Positions 1 to 6,174 of a stretch of 6,582 bases of DNA are shown one piece after another. Under the pieces are notes generated by a model. It had not been told where the DNA came from and ran no database searches. It worked only from the letters and a program-made list of their open reading frames with translations. This DNA comes from PNAI01 sp964575715 (GTDB lineage: Bacteria > Pseudomonadota > Alphaproteobacteria > Rhizobiales > Xanthobacteraceae), in assembly GCA_964575715.1 (NCBI GenBank), contig CAZNSG010000185.1:1-6582 (forward strand), given 5' to 3'. The number at the start of each line of letters is the position of its first letter. Positions within the stretch are counted from its first letter, which is position 1. The position numbers and the translations under genes are program-made.

Positions 1-464
1 CACCAGGACAGGAGGTGCGTCTGCGATGCGCCTATTTCATCAGGTGCGAGGAGGTCGTCAAGGACAAGAACGGCGCGATCGTCGAGCTGCGATGCACCTA
101 CGATCCGGCAACCCGCGGCGGCAACGCACCAGACGGACGCAAGGTGCAAGCGACATTGCATTGGGTTGCGGTGACGGATGCGGTTCCGGCGGAGGTGCGG
201 ATTTTCAATCCGCTGTTCACGCGACCCGATCCGACCGGCGGTGAGGGTTTTGCCGCCGACCTCAATCCGCAATCGCTGGAAATACTGCGCGATGCACGCA
301 TTGAAACGGCGCTTGTAGCCGCAACCAATTCGTTAGCGCCGGTGCAGTTCGAGCGGCAAGGTTATTTCGTCCGCGATCAGGATTCTAGCCCAAGCCGCTT
401 GGTATTCAACCGCACCGTCGGTTTGCGTGATACATATGCCAAGGTGGCCGGCGGCAAGGCCTAA
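1..464 (+). CDS. glnS: Glutamine--tRNA ligase, C-terminal part (5' end lies outside the window)
   Basis: This is the last 153 or so residues of cytoplasmic class I glutaminyl-tRNA synthetase, which charges tRNA-Gln with glutamine using ATP. The open frame runs in from the left edge (first whole codon at position 3), so the GTG at 15 is an internal valine codon and not a start. What remains is the beta-barrel anticodon-binding region. Family signatures visible are PGQEVRLR followed by YFIRCEEVVKD, LRCTYDP, GRKVQATLHWV, QFERQGYF and the near-terminal FNRTVGLRDT. These match GlnRS; GluRS has an alpha-helical anticodon domain of a different kind. The protein ends a few residues after the normal GlnRS terminus, so there is no fused YqeY domain. 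The stop is TAA at 462-464, 35 bases before the longest possible comEC start. The Rossmann catalytic domain (HIGH and KMSKS motifs) would lie upstream and cannot be checked here. Confidence 0.92.
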   Translation, partial: PGQEVRLRCAYFIRCEEVVKDKNGAIVELRCTYDPATRGGNAPDGRKVQATLHWVAVTDAVPAEVRIFNPLFTRPDPTGGEGFAADLNPQSLEILRDARIETALVAATNSLAPVQFERQGYFVRDQDSSPSRLVFNRTVGLRDTYAKVAGGKA

Positions 465-499
465 AGCCGGCTGGCCTCGAAGTGGCGATGAGTTAGCGC

Positions 500-2809
500 G
501 TGCGTTGGCGAGGCGCCGCGCAGTGGTGCCGCGTTATGGTCGAGTGGGGCAGGGGCAAAGGGCGGATTGAAGTCTGGCCGTCCGACGCGCAAGCGCGACG
601 GCGCGCGCTGGCGTGGCCAGTGCTTTGGGCGGATTACGCGTTTGCGGCGGCCGGGCAGGTCCGAAATTGGGCGGTGGCGGAAGTCGGGCCCGGGCGGCTT
701 ATGCCCTGGCTGCCGGTTGCGTTCGGTCTCGGGATCGCAATTTATTTTACCGCGGCGCGTGAGCCGGCGCTTTGGGCAACCATCGCCTTGACGCTGGGAT
801 GCGCCGCTGGTGCGGTCTTGCTGCGCGCGCGGCCGGTTGCCTTTCCCCTGGCGCTTGGGCTCGTGGCGGCCGCAGCCGGCTTTGCAACCGCGACGCTGAA
901 AACGGCATTCATCGCGCATCCGGTCCTGCATCACGTCGCCAGCAATGTGGCGATTGCCGGTTTCGTCGAGGTGCGCGAAGAGCGCGAGCGCTCGGACCGC
1001 ATTGTGGTGCGCGCGCTGAAAATCGAGGGCGGGCGGCTTGATGAGGCGCCCGAACGTGTGCGCGTTTCCGTGCGCAAGGGCACCGCGCCGCCGGTCGGCG
1101 CCTATGTGATTTTCAGAGCGCGCTTGAGCCCGCCGCTCGCGCCGCTGCGGCCGGGCGGCTACGATTTCGCGCGCGACATGTTTTTCCAGCGCATTGGCGC
1201 AAGCGGCTTTGTGCTCGGCACGGTCAAGATCGCAGAACCGCCGGCACCGCCCGGCCGCCGGCTGCAGGCGAGCGCTGCCGTCCAGGGTTTGCGTGACGCC
1301 ATCGATGCGCGCATCCGTGCGGTCGTACCCGGCGACAAGGGCTCGATCGCGTCGGCGCTGATCACCGGCAAGCGTGATTCCATCTCTAGCCCCGTCAATG
1401 ACGCCATGTATGTGTCGAGTCTTGCGCATGTGCTCTCGATCTCGGGCTATCACATGGCGGTGGTGGCGGGCGTGGTGTTTTTCGTGCTGCGCGCGTTGTT
1501 CGCACTGGTGCCGACATTTGCCAATCGTCATCCGATCAAGAAATGGGCCGCGTTCGGTGCTTTGCTCGCGGCGGCCTTCTATCTCGTGCTCTCGGGCGCG
1601 GAGGTGGCGACGCAGCGCGCCTTCATCATGGCCGCGATCGTGCTCATCGGCGTGATGGTGGACCGCGCGGCGCTCACGTTGCGGACGCTGGCGGTCGCCG
1701 CGCTTGCGGTGATGCTGATCGCGCCGGAGGCGGTGGTGCATCCGAGCTTTCAGATGTCGTTTGCGGCGACGCTGGCGCTGATCGCCGCCTACGAACGAGG
1801 GCTGCCCTGGATGATCGCGGGCGCTGATACTTCGCGCGGTGCGCGCGTTGCGCTGTGGGGCGGGCGCGAAGTGGTGGCGCTTGTGCTCGCGTCGTTGGTG
1901 GCCGGACTCGCAACCACGCCCTACGCAGCTTTCCATTTCCACCGGCTTGCGCCCTACGGCGTGTTCGCGAACCTGCTCGCCATGCCGATCGTCTCTGCCT
2001 GGGTGATGCCGACCGGCTTGCTGGCGCTCATTGCCATTCCTTTCGGCTTTGACGGTGCGCTGTGGCGGCTGATGGGCGACGGCATCGATTGGATGATTGC
2101 GGTTGCACTGTGGGTGGCTAATCTGCCCGGCGCGGTGGGGCGCATCGCGGCGTTCGATACCGGCCCATTGCTGCTTGGGACCGCGGGCCTGGTCGTGCTT
2201 TGTCTGTTGAAGACGCCGCTGCGCTGGTGCGGTGCGGCGCTGGTGGTCATGGGATGTCTGTGGGCGGCGCGCGCGCCGTTGCCCGATGTGCTGGTCGCCG
2301 CCGACGGACAATCGATCGCGGTGCGTGGCGGCAACGGCCTGCTCGCCATCTTGCGGACCGGCAACGACAGTTTCGCCGCGCGGGAATGGCTAGCTGCCGA
2401 CGGCGATGGCCGTACGTTCAGCGATCCGTCATTGCACGTGGGTTTCACGTGCGATTCGGCCGGATGCATCGGGCGGTTGGCCGATGGCGGGCTGGTAGCG
2501 CTGGTGCGCGCTCCTGCGGCTTTCGAAGAGGACTGCCGGCGGGCGGCGCTGGTGGTGACGCCACGCACGGCGCCGCCGCAATGCGCGGCGTCGGTGATCG
2601 ACCGCACCATGCTGCGGGCGAACGGCTCGATGGCGCTGCAGCGCGTGGGCGATCAATGGGAAATCAAAGTGGCGCGGCCAGCAGGCAATGCGCGGCCCTG
2701 GGTGCGCATGGCGGCGCCGGCCGAGGCTGCCGCACCGCCATCATTGCCGGCGCGCCCGGCGGCGCGCGATGCCACGCCGCGCGGCGAGGATCTGGAGCCG
2801 GGGGATTAG
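500..2809 (+). CDS. comEC: ComEC/Rec2-family competence DNA-import membrane protein
   Basis: This is a predicted inner-membrane channel protein that carries single-stranded DNA into the cytoplasm during natural transformation. The longest frame gives 769 residues. Membrane segments begin near residue 69 (MPWLPVAFGLGIAIYF), followed by an OB-like DUF4131 region (about 148-240, with PGGYDF at 218-223). The Competence core (about 280-550) has LSISGYHMAVVAG around H318, TQRAFIM with R373, and HPSFQMSFAATLAL around Q418. More hydrophobic helices run to about residue 593. Residues 594-769 form a soluble tail with C651, C656, C679 and C695 and no HxHxDH metal motif, so a working metallo-beta-lactamase domain is absent. 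The start is uncertain. GTG at 500 and ATG at 536 (residue 13) are both in frame, and neither has a strong Shine-Dalgarno. Many bacteria not known to be transformable also carry this gene, so family membership is clear while active competence is inference. Its stop overlaps the lexA stop. Confidence 0.93.
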   Translation: MRWRGAAQWCRVMVEWGRGKGRIEVWPSDAQARRRALAWPVLWADYAFAAAGQVRNWAVAEVGPGRLMPWLPVAFGLGIAIYFTAAREPALWATIALTLGCAAGAVLLRARPVAFPLALGLVAAAAGFATATLKTAFIAHPVLHHVASNVAIAGFVEVREERERSDRIVVRALKIEGGRLDEAPERVRVSVRKGTAPPVGAYVIFRARLSPPLAPLRPGGYDFARDMFFQRIGASGFVLGTVKIAEPPAPPGRRLQASAAVQGLRDAIDARIRAVVPGDKGSIASALITGKRDSISSPVNDAMYVSSLAHVLSISGYHMAVVAGVVFFVLRALFALVPTFANRHPIKKWAAFGALLAAAFYLVLSGAEVATQRAFIMAAIVLIGVMVDRAALTLRTLAVAALAVMLIAPEAVVHPSFQMSFAATLALIAAYERGLPWMIAGADTSRGARVALWGGREVVALVLASLVAGLATTPYAAFHFHRLAPYGVFANLLAMPIVSAWVMPTGLLALIAIPFGFDGALWRLMGDGIDWMIAVALWVANLPGAVGRIAAFDTGPLLLGTAGLVVLCLLKTPLRWCGAALVVMGCLWAARAPLPDVLVAADGQSIAVRGGNGLLAILRTGNDSFAAREWLAADGDGRTFSDPSLHVGFTCDSAGCIGRLADGGLVALVRAPAAFEEDCRRAALVVTPRTAPPQCAASVIDRTMLRANGSMALQRVGDQWEIKVARPAGNARPWVRMAAPAEAAAPPSLPARPAARDATPRGEDLEPGD
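2806..2809. other. Convergent stop-codon overlap of comEC and lexA
   Basis: The four bases TTAG contain the comEC stop on the plus strand (TAG, 2807-2809) and the lexA stop on the minus strand (TAA, read from 2808 down to 2806). The genes meet tail to tail with no spacer. I found no stem followed by a T run on either strand close to the junction. Transcripts from both sides therefore probably extend into the opposite gene, or end by Rho. Confidence 0.9.
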
Positions 2810-3498
2810 TAGCGCCGGAACAGCCCCACCATCTTGCCCTGGATGCGCACGCGGGTCGGCGGCAGGATGCGGACCTCGTAGGAGTTATTGGCGGGCTCGA
2901 GCGCGATGGAAGCGCCGCGGCGGCGGAAACGCTTGAGCGTTGCCTCCTCGTCGTCGATCAGCGCGACCACGATGTCGCCGGTGTCGGCCGACTCGGTGCG
3001 GCGGATGAGCGCCATATCGCCTTCGAGGATGCCGGCCTCGACCATGGAATCGCCGCGCACTTCGAGCGCGAAATGCTCGCCGCTGGTGAGCATCTCCGGC
3101 GGTACGTTGATGGTGTGGCTCTTGGTCTGGATCGCCGCGATCGGTGTACCGGCGGCAATGCGTCCCATGACCGGCACGGCAACCGGCCTGCCGCCCTCAT
3201 CCTCAGAGCCCACACGCACGCGGCCGAGGTTGCCTTCGATGACGTTGGGTGTGAATCCGCGACGGCCGACGCCTTGCGCCACGAGATCGGGCAGCTTGAT
3301 CACTTCAATGGCGCGCGCACGGTTGGGCAGCCGGCGGATAAAGCCGCGCTCCTCGAGCGCGGTAATGAGCCGGTGGATGCCGGATTTCGAACGCAGGTCG
3401 AGGGCGTCCTTCATTTCGTCGAACGAGGGGGGGATGCCCGACTCCTTGAGACGCTCATGAATGAAGCGCAGAAGCTCGAATTGTTTGCGGGTCAGCAT
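2806..3498 (-). CDS. lexA: LexA repressor, SOS regulon master regulator
   Basis: LexA represses DNA-damage response genes and inactivates itself by RecA-stimulated self-cleavage. The protein has 230 residues. The N-terminal winged helix-turn-helix spans about 1-65 (MLTRKQFELLRFIHERL, then IPPSFDEMKDAL and SGIHRLITALEERGFI). A linker of about 45 residues leads to the S24 peptidase domain. The cleavage bond is A116-G117 in GRIAAGTP, the catalytic serine is S151 in RGDSM, and the lysine is K189 in ATLKRF, so all parts of the self-cleavage machinery are present. The frame stays open upstream to an ATG at 3570. I chose 3498 because LexA proteins of this group begin MLTRKQ, a GGGGGAG Shine-Dalgarno sits 8 bases upstream, and the longer form would translate through the SOS operator. 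The usual alphaproteobacterial length is about 230-240. It is likely autoregulated through the operator at 3564-3578. Confidence 0.97.
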   Translation of the reverse strand: MLTRKQFELLRFIHERLKESGIPPSFDEMKDALDLRSKSGIHRLITALEERGFIRRLPNRARAIEVIKLPDLVAQGVGRRGFTPNVIEGNLGRVRVGSEDEGGRPVAVPVMGRIAAGTPIAAIQTKSHTINVPPEMLTSGEHFALEVRGDSMVEAGILEGDMALIRRTESADTGDIVVALIDDEEATLKRFRRRGASIALEPANNSYEVRILPPTRVRIQGKMVGLFRRY

Positions 3499-3506
3499 GG
3501 CCTGGT

Positions 3507-3513
3507 CTCCCCC
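3507..3513 (-). promoter_or_regulatory. Shine-Dalgarno sequence that fixes the lexA start
   Basis: On the minus strand GGGGGAG lies 8 bases before the ATG at 3498. It is the strongest ribosome binding site in the window and supports the 230-residue form of LexA over the longer frame starting at 3570. It is part of a CCCCGGGG palindrome (3510-3517), which could partly mask it in the mRNA. Confidence 0.75.
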
Positions 3514-3517
3514 GGGG

Positions 3518-3539
3518 TTTCGGCGGCTCGCCACCGAAA
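3518..3539 (-). other. Stem-loop in the lexA mRNA leader
   Basis: On the minus strand TTTCGGTGG and CCGCCGAAA flank the four-base loop CGAG. As RNA this gives nine consecutive pairs, one of them G-U. The structure ends directly before the CCCCGGGGGAG that carries the lexA Shine-Dalgarno. No T run follows on either strand, so it does not look like an intrinsic terminator. It would be transcribed if the lexA promoter lies at or above the SOS box. A role in lexA translation or mRNA stability is conjecture. Confidence 0.4.
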
Positions 3540-3556
3540 ACAAAGCATGAACGGAC

Positions 3557-3586
3557 ACTATATGTTCCATATGTGTTCCGCAACAC
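3557..3586 (-). promoter_or_regulatory. Tentative sigma-70-type promoter of lexA
   Basis: On the minus strand TATAGT (3557-3562) is a plausible -10 element. Upstream candidates for -35 are GTGTTG (3581-3586, 18-base spacer) or TTGCGG (3578-3583, 15-base spacer); neither is a good match. The SOS operator would sit in the spacer, which fits repression by blocking RNA polymerase. The implied transcript would start near 3550 and have a leader of about 50 bases. The -10 call is reasonable and the -35 call is weak. Confidence 0.4.
3564..3578 (-). promoter_or_regulatory. LexA operator (SOS box), alphaproteobacterial type
   Basis: The plus strand reads GTTC-CATATGT-GTTC, an exact GTTC-N7-GTTC direct repeat; the minus strand reads GAAC-N7-GAAC. 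This is the known LexA recognition pattern of Alphaproteobacteria. It ends 65 bases before the lexA start codon and overlaps the tentative promoter, the expected arrangement for autorepression. Confidence 0.92.
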
Positions 3587-3617
3587 TTTAATTTGCCGTG
3601 AACAAGTCGAGCGGCTG

Positions 3618-4835
3618 CTAGAGGGAGGATTTAAGCTTAAGAACCACGCAAGCGCTGCCGGCCCTGGCAGGAGATGCGTAAGGTTCACGAATGACTAGAC
3701 ATTCGGCCTTGGCGAGAGCGGCCATCATGGAGGAATCCTGGGTCGTAAATGGAGTTGCGATAAAGCTTCCGTCGGGGGCGCGCGCAAGTGCGGAACGAAG
3801 ATAATCGGCGCGCTCGTCGTTCGCCGGCAGGTCAATGCCAAGCGTTGCTGATTCGGTGGCCGCCTGCAGATCGTCGCGGCCGGCGAGCCGGCGGGTGAGC
3901 GGTACGAGGAAGAGCAGCGAGCAGACAAAAGCCGAAACCGGATTGCCCGGCACGCCGAGCACGTGCATTGCGCCAAGGCGGCCGTGCATGAGCGGACGGC
4001 CCGGGCGCATCGCCACCTTCCAGAACGAGAGTGCGAGACCTTCGGCGGTGAGCGCCTTTTGCACCAGATCGTGATCGCCGACGGAGGCGCCGCCGCTGGT
4101 GAGCAGAATGTCGGCGGCTTGCGCGCGCGCCTTGCGGATGGCGGCGATGGTCTCATCGATGCGATCGGGCACGACGCCGAGATCGATCACCTTGGCGCCT
4201 TCGGCGCGCGCCATGGCCATGAGTGCAAAGCCGTTGGAATAAATGATTTCACCCGGCCCCGGTGTCGAACCGGGGGCTTTGAGCTCATCGCCGGTGCCGA
4301 GCACGGCAACGCGAGGGCGCCGGTGTACGGGCACCGTTGGATGATTCATGGCGGCGGCGAGCATCAGATCGCGCTCGGTCAAGCGGCGGCCGCGTGCGAG
4401 CAATACCTGACCTTGCGCGAAATCGAGGCCGGCACGGCGGATGTGTTTACCACGCGATGTTGTGGTTTTGATGTTAACGCGGCGGCCGTCGCGCGTGGTG
4501 TTCTCCTGAATGACAATGGCGTCCGCGCCGGGCGGCACGACGCCGCCGGTAAAGATGCGCGCGACCTGACCCTTGGCGACGTGGCCTGCGAATGGATGTC
4601 CGGCCGCGACCTCGCCAATCAGTTCTAGCGTTACCGGAACATTCGCCACATCGTCCGCGCGCACCGCGTAGCCGTCCATGGCGGAGAGATCCGCTGGCGG
4701 CTGGGTGCGTAACGCCGTCACATCGGCGGCGAGCACGCGACCATGGGCGTCATCGAGTGGGGCGGCCTCCGGCGGCAGGGGAGCAGCGCCTTCGAGCACG
4801 CGCGCAAGAGCATCGGCGACCGACATCAGCGCCAT
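3618..4835 (-). CDS. moeA: Molybdopterin molybdenumtransferase MoeA
   Basis: MoeA inserts molybdenum into adenylylated molybdopterin in the last step of molybdenum cofactor synthesis in the cytoplasm. The protein has 405 residues, normal for the family. Conserved blocks in order are SAMDGYAVR with D54 (equivalent to E. coli D59), FTGGVVPPGAD at 95-105, IQENT near 109-113, the MoCF/MogA-like domain with LGTGDEL (E184), EIIYSN at 196-201, TSGGASVGDHD at 246-256, MRPGRPLMHG at 276-285 and GVPGNPVSA at 294-302. A C-terminal domain IV follows. The chosen ATG at 4835 begins MALMSVADALARVL; an ATG three codons later is also possible. The gene starts 7 bases after the moaC stop with only a weak Shine-Dalgarno, which suggests translational coupling to moaC. 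The stop is TAG at 3618-3620. No terminator is visible before lexA. Confidence 0.97.
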   Translation of the reverse strand: MALMSVADALARVLEGAAPLPPEAAPLDDAHGRVLAADVTALRTQPPADLSAMDGYAVRADDVANVPVTLELIGEVAAGHPFAGHVAKGQVARIFTGGVVPPGADAIVIQENTTRDGRRVNIKTTTSRGKHIRRAGLDFAQGQVLLARGRRLTERDLMLAAAMNHPTVPVHRRPRVAVLGTGDELKAPGSTPGPGEIIYSNGFALMAMARAEGAKVIDLGVVPDRIDETIAAIRKARAQAADILLTSGGASVGDHDLVQKALTAEGLALSFWKVAMRPGRPLMHGRLGAMHVLGVPGNPVSAFVCSLLFLVPLTRRLAGRDDLQAATESATLGIDLPANDERADYLRSALARAPDGSFIATPFTTQDSSMMAALAKAECLVIREPYASPARAGSACVVLKLKSSL

Positions 4836-4842
4836 ATCGTTC

Positions 4843-5361
4843 TCATGGCAGCCTCTTGGGTGAAGTTTCGGCGCGATAGTGCCCTGACTTGCCGCCGAGC
4901 TTCTCGAGCAGGCGGATGCCTTCGATGCGCATGCCGCGCTCGACGGCCTTGACCATGTCGTAGATGGTCAGGCACGCGACCGCGACCGCGGTGAGCGCTT
5001 CCATCTCGACGCCGGTCTGGCCCTTCAACTTGACGGTCGCGCGCACGATGAAACCCGGCAGCGCGCGGTCGGGCGTGATGTCGACGGCGACCTTGGAGAG
5101 TGCGAGCGGATGGCAGAGCGGGATCAGCTCGTGGGTGCGTTTTGCCGCCATGATGCCGGCAAGCCGTGCCGCGCCCAGCACGTCGCCCTTCTTGGCATTG
5201 CCCTTGCGCACGAGTGCGAGCGTGGATTTTTTCATCACCACGCGGCCCTCGGCGATGGCGGTGCGGTCGGTCTGCGCCTTGGCCGAGACATCGACCATGC
5301 GCGCCTCGCCCTTGGCTCCGAGATGGCTGAGTATTGGTTTCTTGTTTGCTTTTTTAGGCAT
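4843..5361 (-). CDS. moaC: Cyclic pyranopterin monophosphate synthase MoaC
   Basis: MoaC acts with MoaA in the first stage of molybdenum cofactor synthesis, converting 3',8-cyclo-7,8-dihydro-GTP to cyclic pyranopterin monophosphate. The protein has 172 residues, slightly longer than E. coli MoaC because of a lysine-rich N-terminus (MPKKANKKP). Family motifs are MVDVS at 22-26, KKGDVLGAARLAGI at 57-70, LIPLCHPL at 79-86 with active-site H84, GVEMEALTA at 117-125, and YDMVKAV at 134-140 with D135 and K138 (equivalent to E. coli D128 and K131). All expected catalytic residues are present. The ATG at 5361 follows the trpC stop by 3 bases and has a good GGAG Shine-Dalgarno inside the end of trpC. 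Methionine 22 could be an alternative start but would remove normal N-terminal sequence. Confidence 0.97.
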   Translation of the reverse strand: MPKKANKKPILSHLGAKGEARMVDVSAKAQTDRTAIAEGRVVMKKSTLALVRKGNAKKGDVLGAARLAGIMAAKRTHELIPLCHPLALSKVAVDITPDRALPGFIVRATVKLKGQTGVEMEALTAVAVACLTIYDMVKAVERGMRIEGIRLLEKLGGKSGHYRAETSPKRLP

Positions 5362-5364
5362 GGC

Positions 5365-6174
5365 TTACTCCACGCGGGCAGGCGAGCGGGAAAGCAGCGC
5401 TTTCGTCGCCGCGGTCACGTCGGGCTGGCGCATCAGGCTTTCGCCCACAAGGAACGTGTTGATGCCGATTTTGGAAAGTCTTGCAAGATCGGCGTTGGTG
5501 TTGAGGCCGCTCTCGCCGACGATCACGCGACCGGGGGGAATTTTTGGCGCCAATTGCTCGCTGACGGCGAGCGAGGTCTTGAAGGTTTTCAGATCGCGGT
5601 TGTTGATGCCGATCAGGCGCGAACGCAGTCGCAGCGCACGGGCGAGTTCGTCCGCGTTGTGGACTTCAAGCAAGACATCCATGCTGAACGCAAAGGCAGT
5701 GTCCTCCAAGTCTATTGCGGCGGCGTCGTCGACGGCGGCCATTATGATCAGAATGCAATCGGCGCCCAATGCGCGTGACTCCGCCACTTGATAGGGCTCG
5801 TACATGAAATCCTTGCGCAGGGCGGGAAGATTTGTTGCCGTGCGCGCAGCGGTCAGAAACTCCGGCTGGCCTTGAAACGATGGCGTATCGGTGAGCACGG
5901 AGAGGCACGCCGCGCCGCCCGCCGCGTAAGCGCGCGCAAGCGCAGGCGGGTCGAAGTCGGCGCGGATCAACCCGGCGGAGGGGCTTGCCTTCTTGATTTC
6001 CGCGATCAGCGCGTATTGACCGGCGGCGAGCGCCCGCTCGATCGCCGCCAAAAAGCCGCGCGGGGGAGGGGCCGCCTTGGCGTCGGCCTCGAGCTCGGCC
6101 AAAGGGCGCGCGCGTTTGGCGGCGGCGATCTCAGCGCGCTTATATTGCTCGATGTGTTTGAGAATATCGGTCAT
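5365..6174 (-). CDS. trpC: Indole-3-glycerol phosphate synthase TrpC
   Basis: TrpC closes the indole ring in tryptophan biosynthesis: CdRP is converted to indole-3-glycerol phosphate with loss of CO2 and water. The protein has 269 residues and a single TIM-barrel domain; there is no fused TrpF, unlike E. coli. Active-site blocks are AEIKKASPS at 58-66 (E59, K61), ALRKDFM at 118-124 (K121), LLEVH at 168-172 (E170), GINNRDLKTF at 189-198 (N191), VGESG at 219-223 (E221, S222) and FLVGESLMR at 241-249 for phosphate binding. All match the catalytic set known from the Sulfolobus enzyme. The frame is open further upstream to 6546, but that part is only the shadow of trpD. The ATG at 6174 begins MTDILKHIEQYK, the normal start for the family, and overlaps the trpD stop in an ATGA. 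No good Shine-Dalgarno is visible, so termination-reinitiation from trpD is likely. Confidence 0.97.
   Translation of the reverse strand: MTDILKHIEQYKRAEIAAAKRARPLAELEADAKAAPPPRGFLAAIERALAAGQYALIAEIKKASPSAGLIRADFDPPALARAYAAGGAACLSVLTDTPSFQGQPEFLTAARTATNLPALRKDFMYEPYQVAESRALGADCILIIMAAVDDAAAIDLEDTAFAFSMDVLLEVHNADELARALRLRSRLIGINNRDLKTFKTSLAVSEQLAPKIPPGRVIVGESGLNTNADLARLSKIGINTFLVGESLMRQPDVTAATKALLSRSPARVE
5368..5373 (-). promoter_or_regulatory. moaC ribosome binding site inside the trpC end
   Basis: The last two sense codons of trpC (GTG GAG) supply GTGGAG, with GGAG 6 bases before the moaC ATG at 5361. The trpC stop lies between the site and the start. Ribosomes ending trpC translation would finish on top of the moaC initiation region, so the two genes are probably translationally coupled. 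Confidence 0.65.
6171..6174 (-). promoter_or_regulatory. ATGA stop/start overlap of trpD and trpC
   Basis: On the minus strand ATGA combines the trpC start (ATG, from 6174) with the trpD stop (TGA, to 6171). This is the classic arrangement for translational coupling. The bases before it (CTCGAATGCGCA) contain no clear Shine-Dalgarno, which makes reinitiation by the terminating ribosome the simplest reading. Confidence 0.8.

Noticed and set aside
15..464. A stand-alone 149-residue protein starting at GTG 15
   Set aside because: The frame is open to the left edge, and the residues before the GTG (PGQE) continue the GlnRS match. The fragment is the end of a longer gene.
461..2311. A 616-codon open frame on the minus strand opposite comEC
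   Set aside because: Its product is loaded with Arg, His, Gln and Asp and has no recognisable domain. It is what the opposite strand of a GC-rich hydrophobic membrane gene gives when stop codons are rare. The comEC frame has clear family motifs throughout.
3518..3539. The lexA leader stem-loop as an intrinsic terminator for moeA
   Set aside because: The stem is not followed by a T run on the minus strand (AAACCCCGGGG follows), and it lies downstream of the SOS promoter, inside the probable lexA transcript.
3499..3570. An upstream extension of LexA starting at 3570
   Set aside because: The extra 24 residues are not like LexA, the start would lie inside the SOS operator and above the likely transcription start, and the ATG at 3498 has a strong Shine-Dalgarno and the standard MLTRKQ N-terminus.
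2200..3591. A 463-codon open frame on the plus strand across the end of comEC and all of lexA
   Set aside because: It is out of frame with comEC and antisense to lexA, is rich in Arg, Gly and Ala, and matches no family I know. It also crosses a convergent gene junction, which a real gene there would not be expected to do.
3549..3603. Extra GAAC half-sites at 3549-3552 and 3600-3603 as further LexA operators
   Set aside because: Each is a single half-site without a partner at 7-base spacing, and both are in the opposite orientation to the GTTC repeats of the main box. A four-base motif is expected by chance.
3963..4628. A 221-codon open frame on the plus strand opposite moeA
   Set aside because: moeA on the other strand carries every conserved block of its family. 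The plus-strand product has no recognisable motif and its composition fits an antisense shadow.
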